Assembly: GCA_910585655.1 (NCBI GenBank)
Contig: CAJUFW010000083.1
Coordinates: forward strand, 7,465-14,195
Direction: 5' to 3'
Length of the DNA stretch: 6,731 bases
Origin: an uncultured Lachnospiraceae bacterium
GTDB lineage: Bacteria; Bacillota_A; Clostridia; Lachnospirales; Lachnospiraceae
Part shown: in pieces, positions 1 to 4,391 of the stretch
Layout of the letters: the number at the start of each line of letters is the position of its first letter
How positions within the stretch are numbered: the first letter of the stretch is position 1
Program-made: the position numbers and the translations under genes
Notes under the pieces: model-generated
What the model saw: the letters and a program-made list of their open reading frames with translations, nothing else
Database searches by the model: none
What the model was told of the DNA's origin: nothing

Positions 1-610
1 GACAATACGTATTATCCGGAAACAGCCCCTTAGAAATCCAGTCAAGCATCAGATCATCCGGTGAAGAAAGCGCCCCTTTCATTTCGTTAAATACCACACC
101 GTTGTAGGAAAGCGTTCCGTCCTCTCCGACTTCATAGTGCCAGCCCTCTTGTAAAAAAATCTCTTTATTACGATAAATCGCCGGGAAAAAAACGGCGTCC
201 AAATAGACGTGCATCAGATTGTTAAAATCCTTCTGGTTACAGCTTGCCACCGGATATACCGTCTTATCCGGATATGTCATCGCATTTAAAAAAGTATTAA
301 GAGAACCCTTAATCAGCTCAACAAAGGAATCCTTTGCCGGAAACTGCTCTGATCCGCACAGTACCGTATGCTCTACAATGTGCGCCACCCCGGTAGAATC
401 CTCCGGCGGCGTCCGAAAGCCAATGGAAAAAACTTTGTTTTCATCTTCGTTTAGCAACAATGCCACTCTTGCGCCGCTTTTTTTATGGCGCAGCACCATT
501 CCTATACTCTCCAAATCCGGAATCTCTTTGGTTAAAAGCAGCTCATAGCGGTCGGATAATGCCTGCACTTCTTCCGCTCTCTGCTTTCTTGTCATTTCTT
601 TTTGTCTCAT
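1..610 (-). CDS. M16C (presequence-protease/insulinase-like) zinc metallopeptidase, N-terminal part only
   Basis: This is the first 203 codons of a peptidase whose remainder lies beyond the left edge; the frame is open to base 1. The inverted zinc-site motif HIVEH is at residues 77-81 (H77 and H81 as ligands, E80 as catalytic base). A NEMKG motif follows with E176 as the likely third ligand, 95 residues after H81, as in PreP/Cym1-type M16C enzymes. The stretch TYPDKTVYPVAS (112-123) is also typical of that subfamily. Family members are about 970 residues long with four domains that close around short unfolded peptides, so roughly a fifth is visible. No signal peptide is seen, which suggests a cytoplasmic role in degrading oligopeptides. 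The ATG at 610 is preferred: an AAAGGAAG site (628 to 621) lies 10 nt upstream, whereas the ATG at 595 has none. It follows the YitT gene by 51 bp on the same strand and may be cotranscribed. The family is clear; the substrate is unknown. Confidence 0.93.
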   Translation of the reverse strand, partial: MRQKEMTRKQRAEEVQALSDRYELLLTKEIPDLESIGMVLRHKKSGARVALLLNEDENKVFSIGFRTPPEDSTGVAHIVEHTVLCGSEQFPAKDSFVELIKGSLNTFLNAMTYPDKTVYPVASCNQKDFNNLMHVYLDAVFFPAIYRNKEIFLQEGWHYEVGEDGTLSYNGVVFNEMKGALSSPDDLMLDWISKGLFPDNTYC

Positions 611-661
611 TCTCTGCTATCTTCCTTTCTCTTTTTCTTTTTTGCTCCCTTATAAAAGTGT

Positions 662-1543
662 TTACAAACGTTTGATAAAATTCCCGGTTACGGAAATATG
701 CTCATTGAAGCTGACAAAGGCATGTGGATCGTAGTGTTGTACAATCGAACGCACCGCCGGCATTTCATATTTATTGACTACCATATAAATCATCGTACCA
801 GGCTCGTCCGTATAGCCTCCTTTCGCCTCCCAGGTCGTCGCTCCCCGATATAGTTCCTGAAAAATCAGCCGCTTTAGCTCTGCCGGATCTTCCTTTGTAA
901 AAATCTGCACTTCTACATTGATGATCTGCAGATGAACCCGGTCTAGCGCCATATTTTGGAATACCACATAGATAATGGAGTAAATCGTCACTTCCAAATC
1001 CATGTACACCGCCATAATCCCATACACAACCAAGTTGATCAAAAGAGAAATCCGTCCCACACTAAAGTCTTTGTACTTCCTGGAAAAATAAATTCCCAAA
1101 ATATCCGCTCCACCGTTGGAAGCGCCATAACGCAGACTGATTCCCACGCCTGCTCCGGATACAATCCCGCCAATCAGACAAGCCGCCAGCGGATCGCTTA
1201 AAATTGGCTCTGCCGGAGGGCGAATCAAACTCAAAAACAGCGTTAAAGCACTGGTACAAACCAAGGATTTTAGAAAAAATCCTCTGCCCATCGAACGGTA
1301 CGCCAAAATAAACAGGGGAATATTGATCAGGTAATATACCAGACCTGATACGTCTAGCTTCCCCATATCCAGATGCAGCAAACCTACTAAAAAGGTTCTG
1401 ATTAGCTGTGCCGCTCCCAGAATACCGCCATTGTAAAAGCCCATAGGAACAATAAATACATTTGCTCCTAGGGCGAAAAGAAAGCTTCCACCTATCGCTG
1501 CCAGCATACGAAATACTTCTTTTTTCTGATGTTCCCTTACCAT
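662..1543 (-). CDS. YitT-family (DUF161 + DUF2179) integral membrane protein
   Basis: This 293-residue protein has the usual YitT-family length and layout. The N-terminal membrane part (about residues 12-200) holds several hydrophobic segments (about 15-35, 64-82, 90-107, 118-136, 163-180). Two glycine-rich motifs resemble each other: PMGFYNGGILGAAQLI at 33-48 and LRYGASNGGADILGIYF at 138-154; both are hallmarks of the family. A soluble C-terminal DUF2179 domain (about 205-290) includes RGATTWEAKGGYT. Homologues are multi-copy in Bacillus and Clostridia (YitT, YvjA, YpjC, YqfU), and their substrate is not established. The frame stays open to a GTG at 1591, but that codon lies upstream of the likely transcription start, in the spacer of the promoter. 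The ATG at 1543 has AAGGAG 13 nt and GAGG 8 nt upstream, so I chose it. The gene diverges from the cold-shock gene and may be cotranscribed with the peptidase downstream. Confidence 0.93.
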   Translation of the reverse strand: MVREHQKKEVFRMLAAIGGSFLFALGANVFIVPMGFYNGGILGAAQLIRTFLVGLLHLDMGKLDVSGLVYYLINIPLFILAYRSMGRGFFLKSLVCTSALTLFLSLIRPPAEPILSDPLAACLIGGIVSGAGVGISLRYGASNGGADILGIYFSRKYKDFSVGRISLLINLVVYGIMAVYMDLEVTIYSIIYVVFQNMALDRVHLQIINVEVQIFTKEDPAELKRLIFQELYRGATTWEAKGGYTDEPGTMIYMVVNKYEMPAVRSIVQHYDPHAFVSFNEHISVTGNFIKRL

Positions 1544-1581
1544 CCCTTTATCCTCGCTCCTTATTTTTGATATCGTCCTAT

Positions 1582-1610
1582 AGTATACCACGCTTTTCCT
1601 TTTTTTTCGA
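1582..1610 (-). promoter_or_regulatory. Probable promoter of the YitT gene (extended -10)
   Basis: Read on the minus strand, TCGAAA (1610 to 1605, 4/6 match to the -35 consensus) is followed after 17 bp by TATACT (1587 to 1582, 5/6). TGG directly precedes the hexamer and makes an extended -10. The predicted start near 1575 gives a leader of about 32 nt to the ATG at 1543. The site overlaps the upstream GTG of the frame, which argues against that GTG as start. Confidence 0.55.
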
Positions 1611-1635
1611 GAAGTTTTTACATATCTTTTTTATA

Positions 1636-1647
1636 GAAGAATTCTTC
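1636..1647. promoter_or_regulatory. 12-bp perfect palindrome between divergent promoters
   Basis: GAAGAATTCTTC is a perfect inverted repeat in the gap between the divergent YitT and cold-shock genes. It lies about 26 bp upstream of the YitT -35 and about 65 bp upstream of the cold-shock -35. It could bind a dimeric regulator, but the surrounding DNA is AT-rich and chance is a real alternative. No second copy was noticed in the window. Confidence 0.25.
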
Positions 1648-1711
1648 CCAGAGTTTTTGTATCATAGGATATCAAATAGTTTTTCTCCTGTGTTTTTTTA
1701 TACCAAGGGAA

Positions 1712-1740
1712 TTGACAGCAAATACAATTTATGATACAGT
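1712..1740 (+). promoter_or_regulatory. Promoter of the cold-shock gene
   Basis: A consensus TTGACA (1712-1717) is followed after 17 bp by TACAGT (1735-1740). TGA sits immediately upstream of the -10, giving the TGn extension that compensates for the imperfect hexamer. Transcription should start near 1747, leaving a 5' leader of about 65 nt. Confidence 0.75.
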
Positions 1741-1759
1741 AATAATGGTTCTGGATCAC

Positions 1760-1803
1760 CCGCTTTTAGCGGACAGAAGGACAGAAATTATTACAGCAGG
1801 AGG
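1760..1803 (+). promoter_or_regulatory. Cold-shock mRNA leader: small hairpin and strong ribosome binding site
   Basis: The leader carries a 4-bp hairpin, CCGC (1760-1763) with GCGG (1769-1772) around a TTTTA loop. A full AGGAGG follows at 1798-1803, 9 nt before the ATG. The leader is much shorter than the roughly 160-nt thermosensing leader of E. coli cspA, and no elaborate cold-responsive structure is evident. Confidence 0.45.
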
Positions 1804-1812
1804 CACTATTTC

Positions 1813-2016
1813 ATGAAAAAGGGTACAGTAAAATGGTTCAACGCCAAAAAAGGATACGGATTCTTATCCGACGAAGAGGGAAATGACGTATTTGTACATT
1901 TTTCCGCAATCAATATGGACGGCTTCAAGGTATTAGAAGAAGGCGAGCAGGTGGAGTTTGAGGTAGTCGATGGGACAAACGGTCCACAGGCTGCCAACGT
2001 TACGAAGCTTTCCTAA
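1813..2016 (+). CDS. Cold-shock domain protein (CspA/CspB family)
   Basis: A 67-residue single cold-shock domain of standard length, a five-stranded OB-fold that binds single-stranded RNA and DNA and melts mRNA secondary structure. Both nucleic-acid motifs are intact: RNP1 as KGYGFL (13-18) and RNP2 as VFVHF (26-30). W8, F17, F27, H29 and F30 supply the aromatic stacking surface. The start follows AGGAGG at 9-nt spacing, and the gene has its own strong promoter. A GC-rich hairpin 55 bp after the stop probably ends most transcripts before the membrane-protein gene. The family assignment is secure. Whether this copy is cold-induced or constitutive cannot be told from sequence, since Clostridia usually carry several paralogues. 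Confidence 0.97.
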   Translation: MKKGTVKWFNAKKGYGFLSDEEGNDVFVHFSAINMDGFKVLEEGEQVEFEVVDGTNGPQAANVTKLS

Positions 2017-2070
2017 GCTGTCCTATTTCAACAGGGAGCCGACATAATCCCTGAATAAACGAACTGTGCC

Positions 2071-2114
2071 GCAGCGCCCGGATAACAGGTATCCGGGCGC
2101 TGCTCCATGTTTTT
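2071..2114 (+). terminator. GC-rich hairpin after the cold-shock gene (terminator or attenuator)
   Basis: A perfect 14-bp stem pairs 2071-2084 (GCAGCGCCCGGATA) with 2090-2103 around the 5-nt loop ACAGG. The T tract is delayed and short (2110-2114, after TCCATG), so termination may be incomplete. The hairpin ends only 28 nt before the ATG of the next gene, and that gene's ribosome binding site lies inside the gap. A smaller hairpin precedes it: CAGGGA (2032-2037) with TCCCTG (2048-2053). Confidence 0.7.
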
Positions 2115-2131
2115 AATAGAGGAGGTATCCT

Positions 2132-2818
2132 ATGAAACAGCGAAATCACCGTCCAAGGCAGGGGCTGTCCCAGATGTTCATCGTTTTTTTATCCGGCGTT
2201 TCCTTTACCTTTTTATTTCTTTCTCTGGCGGCTGCTTTTGTTCTCTATTTTCGTCCCTTATATTACTGGGATGTTTCTCGTCTGGGCTTGGAAGGGACTT
2301 ATGGTCTTTCTGCCGCCCAAATCCGGGCAAATTACGACGCTCTGATCGATTATAATTCCCCGTTTTCTTCCCATCCGCTTGCCTTTCCGGATCTTCCTTC
2401 CTCTACGGAAGCGTTGATCCATTTTATGGAGGTCAAACAGCTTTTTATGGGAATTTTTCTGCTTGGCGTTATCAGCTTTTTTCTCTTACTGCCGTTACTT
2501 TATTTTCAAAAAAAACAATATACGCTTTCTAGCGGTCTTGGGTTCTCTGCTCTGATCGTCGTGCTGCTGCCAACCTTAGTCGGCGCCGCCATTGCGTTCC
2601 GTTTTGAGGATGCCTTTGTTTTGTTTCATAAATTGCTCTTCTCAAATGATTACTGGCTCTTTGACTCAGCTACCGATCCGATCATTTTACTGCTGCCGGA
2701 TACCTTCTTCTTTCACTGCGCCGTTGTCTGCGTATTGATTGTACTATTAGGAGCCTTCTGTCTGTTGCTTACTTCCCTTTTTCTAAAGCGTCGCACCCGC
2801 ACAAAAGTCACTTTCTAA
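2132..2818 (+). CDS. TIGR01906/DUF1461 membrane protein, related to lipoprotein intramolecular transacylase Lit
   Basis: A 228-residue membrane protein with four predicted transmembrane segments (about 14-40, 103-125, 135-156, 196-218). A basic N-terminus (KQRNHRPRQ) and basic C-terminus (KRRTRTK) put both ends in the cytoplasm. The two extracytoplasmic loops carry the family signatures: IHFMEVKQLF with H97, and FHKLLFSNDYW with H166, followed by DPIILLLPDTFFFH (182-195). Lit enzymes of Bacillus and Enterococcus belong to this family. They move an acyl chain from the lipid moiety to the N-terminal cysteine of lipoproteins, giving lyso-form lipoproteins, and use two loop histidines; H97 and H166 are the natural counterparts here. 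That functional link comes from recalled family knowledge and is not proven for this protein. GGAGG (2121-2125) lies 6 nt before the ATG. No convincing terminator is seen after the stop. Confidence 0.85.
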   Translation: MKQRNHRPRQGLSQMFIVFLSGVSFTFLFLSLAAAFVLYFRPLYYWDVSRLGLEGTYGLSAAQIRANYDALIDYNSPFSSHPLAFPDLPSSTEALIHFMEVKQLFMGIFLLGVISFFLLLPLLYFQKKQYTLSSGLGFSALIVVLLPTLVGAAIAFRFEDAFVLFHKLLFSNDYWLFDSATDPIILLLPDTFFFHCAVVCVLIVLLGAFCLLLTSLFLKRRTRTKVTF

Positions 2819-3133
2819 ACGCACTCTTTTAAAACCAGAAATAGGAGCAGAAAAGCAGATTGCACAAGGAAAAATTTGTAATATTTAATTTTATTTTCCC
2901 AAAATTTTCTTTTCTACATGCTTATACCACCCCTTTTACACAATGTCTTATAAAATTTTTATAAATTCACTGTGTCACAAGGAATTTTTTCTCTATATAT
3001 CAGTCAGATCTACCTATATTTTTGTGATGTATATAAACTTTCTTTCGTCTTATTTTCCAACTTTTTATTTTATTTCCATCTTTTTTTATGCAATCTCTTC
3101 TATTTTTTCTTTCTTCCCTCACTCTCTTCCGAC
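2819..3133. other. AT-rich, T-tract-rich intergenic region without a credible gene
   Basis: About 315 bp with no coding sequence I can support. Short open frames here (for example from 2943 and 2972) encode low-complexity Phe/Tyr/Ser strings, have no ribosome binding site and follow the T tracts. The second half of the plus strand is strongly pyrimidine-rich, with repeated TTTT/TTTC runs ending just before the TTGACA at 3134. It could act as an upstream A/T-tract activator of that promoter. A 7-bp AT-only inverted repeat (2948-2954 with 2958-2964) is too weak to call a terminator. Confidence 0.6.
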
Positions 3134-3161
3134 TTGACAGAATCCTGTTTTTTCATATAAT
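3134..3161 (+). promoter_or_regulatory. Consensus sigma-A promoter for the structured leader and small protein
   Basis: Both hexamers are perfect, TTGACA (3134-3139) and TATAAT (3156-3161), with a 16-bp spacer. T-rich tracts lie directly upstream. The predicted start is near 3167-3169, exactly where the first helix of the folded leader begins. This is the best-matching promoter in the window and implies strong expression. Confidence 0.88.
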
Positions 3162-3167
3162 AAAAGC

Positions 3168-3264
3168 GGATTCAGGGGTAAGCCGGACTAATCCCTGCGA
3201 CCCGATTAACCCGGCTGAACCTGAATCTTTGAGGGCTCCTGCCAGGAGTAATTTTAAAAGGAGG
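3168..3264 (+). promoter_or_regulatory. Structured 5' leader RNA, riboswitch-like, class not recognised
   Basis: The leader folds into nested perfect helices. P1 pairs GATTCAGG (3169-3176) with CCTGAATC (3220-3227). P2 pairs AGCCGG (3181-3186) with CCGGCT (3211-3216). P3 pairs TAATC (3189-3193) with GATTA (3204-3208) across a symmetric AC/AC internal loop. The 10-nt apical loop contains ACCC (3200-3203), which could form a pseudoknot with GGGT (3176-3179). Alternative pairings exist: CAGGG (3173-3177) with CCCTG (3193-3197), and GGATT (3168-3172) with AATCC (3190-3194). Both are incompatible with P1. A downstream hairpin, CTCCT (3236-3240) with AGGAG (3244-3248), precedes the AAGGAGG site (3258-3264). 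The arrangement suggests cis control of the 49-residue protein. I cannot assign it to a known riboswitch, T-box or ribosomal leader from memory. Confidence 0.55.
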
Positions 3265-3270
3265 AACACT

Positions 3271-3420
3271 ATGTTTACCAGAAAACCACAGACCGCTCTA
3301 ACGACTAAAAAAAACATGCAGAGAAGCCGCAGCACACAAAAAAAGAACACCGTTGCAATTCCAAGTCTGCAGCCAGCTAATGGATTTGCCAATGTCAACG
3401 GCGTTTTAATGCCGTTCTAG
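3271..3420 (+). CDS. Small basic protein of unknown function (49 aa)
   Basis: The protein is 49 residues with eight Lys/Arg and no Asp, Glu, His or Cys. The basic residues all lie in the first 25 positions (RK at 4-5, KK at 13-14, R18, R20, KK at 24-25), mixed with Thr, Gln and Ser. The second half is neutral and uncharged (residues 26-49), ending in NGFANVNGVLMPF. There is no signal peptide and no membrane segment. The layout suggests a nucleic-acid-associated peptide or a disordered tail with a short C-terminal recognition motif; that is inference. Support for being real comes from AAGGAGG at 6-nt spacing, a consensus promoter and the structured leader. It precedes the DUF6062-like gene by 69 bp, with only a weak hairpin at its end (AACGGC 3397-3402 with GCCGTT 3411-3416). 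I do not recognise a family. A frame on the opposite strand over the same DNA is a hydrophobic shadow. Confidence 0.72.
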   Translation: MFTRKPQTALTTKKNMQRSRSTQKKNTVAIPSLQPANGFANVNGVLMPF

Positions 3421-3426
3421 CTCCTC

Positions 3427-3455
3427 TTTACACCTCCGGTAAAATACGCTATAAT
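3427..3455 (+). promoter_or_regulatory. Promoter of the DUF6062-like gene
   Basis: TTTACA (3427-3432, 5/6) and a perfect TATAAT (3450-3455) are separated by 17 bp, beginning 7 bp after the stop of the small protein. Transcription should start near 3462, giving a leader of about 28 nt with GGAGG at 3477-3481. The gene can therefore be expressed independently of the structured leader upstream. Confidence 0.82.
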
Positions 3456-3489
3456 AGCAGCAGGACACAAACAAACGGAGGTTTTATCT

Positions 3490-4239
3490 ATGAAGGAAAA
3501 GCTATATACCATTCCGGTCAACGATGCGTTCCATGCCAATGAGGAATGCCCGATTTGCCGGATCTATCATTCTTTGGAAGCCAATGCGATTGAATTTACG
3601 ATGGGACCAAGCTATATGGAGGACGATATCCGTATGGAAACGGATCGGGTCGGCTTTTGCGGACACCATTTAGAACAGCTCTATCAAAACCAAAATCGCC
3701 TTGGACTTGGGCTGATGCTAAAGACCCATATGGATCGGATTATCTCGGATATCGAAGGCTTACAAGCCGGAGCTGCCAATGAGCAGCCTGTTTCTGGCGG
3801 AGGCGGTCTCTTTCGTAAAAAGACCCCTGTAAAACCAGGCACTACTTCTATTTCCGCTTATATCGAATCCCTCAATCATTCCTGTTATATCTGCAATCGA
3901 ATCAACGATATGTACCAGCGTTACCTTGCCACTGTCTTTTATCTTTATAAAAACGATGAGGACTTCCGGAAAACGTTGCGGACTTCCAAAGGATTCTGTA
4001 CTCCTCATTATGGAATTTTACGCGATATGGCGCCTGGCGAGCTGTCCGGAAAACTGTTAGAAAGCTTTCTTGGCGACCTTGACCGGCTTTACCTTGACAA
4101 TATGAAACGGGTACGGGACGATTTGGAATGGTTTACCGACAAATTCGACTACCGCAACGCCGACGCACCATGGAAGAATTCCAAGGATGCCCTGCCGCGC
4201 TCTGCCTGCAAAGTAGCCGGACCGGTGGAAATTTCCTGA
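3490..4239 (+). CDS. DUF6062-like protein with duplicated CxxC...CxxH putative metal sites
   Basis: A soluble 249-residue protein with no signal peptide or membrane segment. Two modules share the same pattern. The first has C20-P-I-C23 and then G-F-C57-G-H-H60; the second has C132-Y-I-C135 and then G-F-C170-T-P-H173. The CxxC to CxxH gaps are nearly equal (33 and 34 residues), so the protein looks like an internal duplication with one zinc-ribbon-like or other metal site per half. A flexible Gly/Pro/Lys linker (about 93-120) joins the halves. The motif GPSYMEDDIRMETDRVGFC region (39-57) matches what I recall of DUF6062 proteins of Lachnospiraceae, whose function is unknown. The ATG follows GGAGG by 8 nt. 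A strong promoter lies upstream and a bidirectional terminator downstream, so it is probably monocistronic apart from readthrough from the small-protein gene. Metal binding is inferred from residue pattern only. Confidence 0.87.
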   Translation: MKEKLYTIPVNDAFHANEECPICRIYHSLEANAIEFTMGPSYMEDDIRMETDRVGFCGHHLEQLYQNQNRLGLGLMLKTHMDRIISDIEGLQAGAANEQPVSGGGGLFRKKTPVKPGTTSISAYIESLNHSCYICNRINDMYQRYLATVFYLYKNDEDFRKTLRTSKGFCTPHYGILRDMAPGELSGKLLESFLGDLDRLYLDNMKRVRDDLEWFTDKFDYRNADAPWKNSKDALPRSACKVAGPVEIS

Positions 4240-4257
4240 TTCCCCGATTCCCCGATT
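4238..4257 (+). repeat. Short tandem repeat over the stop codon of the DUF6062-like gene
   Basis: The 8-bp unit GATTCCCC occurs twice in tandem (4238-4245 and 4246-4253), followed by a partial GATT. The first copy begins inside the TGA stop (4237-4239). It looks like replication slippage in non-coding DNA; no function is evident. Confidence 0.5.
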
Positions 4258-4286
4258 TCTTTTTCCGTACATAACATATGATAGGG

Positions 4287-4303
4287 AAGTTCGGAGAACT
4301 TTT
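4287..4303 (+). terminator. Minor hairpin upstream of the main terminator
   Basis: AAGTTC (4287-4292) pairs with GAACTT (4296-4301) around GGA, with a short T-rich run after it (TTTTC from 4300). It could add to termination of the plus-strand transcript, but the stem is only 6 bp and AT-rich. The stronger terminator lies 11 bp further on. Confidence 0.3.
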
Positions 4304-4311
4304 CTTCATGT

Positions 4312-4353
4312 AAAAAGGAAGGAATCCCCTCTGGTATGATTCCTTCCTTTTTT
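4312..4353. terminator. Bidirectional intrinsic terminator between convergent genes
   Basis: A 10-bp core stem, GGAAGGAATC (4317-4326) with GATTCCTTCC (4338-4347), is extended by five A-T pairs (A tract 4312-4316, T tract 4348-4353) around an 11-nt loop. On the plus strand the six Ts end the DUF6062-like transcript; on the minus strand the A tract becomes a five-T run that ends the ABC-transporter operon. Confidence 0.92.
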
Positions 4354-4391
4354 ATGTTCTTCTTTTTCTCTTTTCCTACTAAAACACGATT

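Noticed and set aside
665..674. Palindrome CAAACGTTTG at the 3' end of the YitT gene
   Set aside because: It lies within codons at the gene end, has no loop or T tract, and cannot act as a terminator; likely chance.
219..675. Plus-strand frames opposite the M16 peptidase (109 and 71 codons)
   Set aside because: They are shadows of the peptidase frame, which carries intact HxxEH and NEMKG motifs.
1544..1591. 16-residue N-terminal extension of the YitT protein from a GTG at 1591
   Set aside because: The GTG lies upstream of the predicted transcription start, between -35 and -10; the ATG at 1543 has a ribosome binding site and fits family length.
2943..3160. Two overlapping short plus-strand frames (64 and 62 codons)
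   Set aside because: Low-complexity Phe/Ser/Tyr/Ile strings from T tracts, without a ribosome binding site; one runs into the promoter at 3134.
3190..3221. Resemblance of CCTGCGACCCGATTAACCC and following bases to the conserved core of SAM-I riboswitches
   Set aside because: Only a short stretch is similar. The kink-turn, the P1 pairing and the 3' core of SAM-I are missing, and the helices here differ in order and length.
3153..3398. 81-codon hydrophobic open frame on the minus strand opposite the small protein
   Set aside because: It is antisense to a better-supported gene and runs through the leader and its helices. I saw no promoter or ribosome binding site for it. Its hydrophobicity comes from the A-rich Lys/Asn/Thr codons on the other strand.
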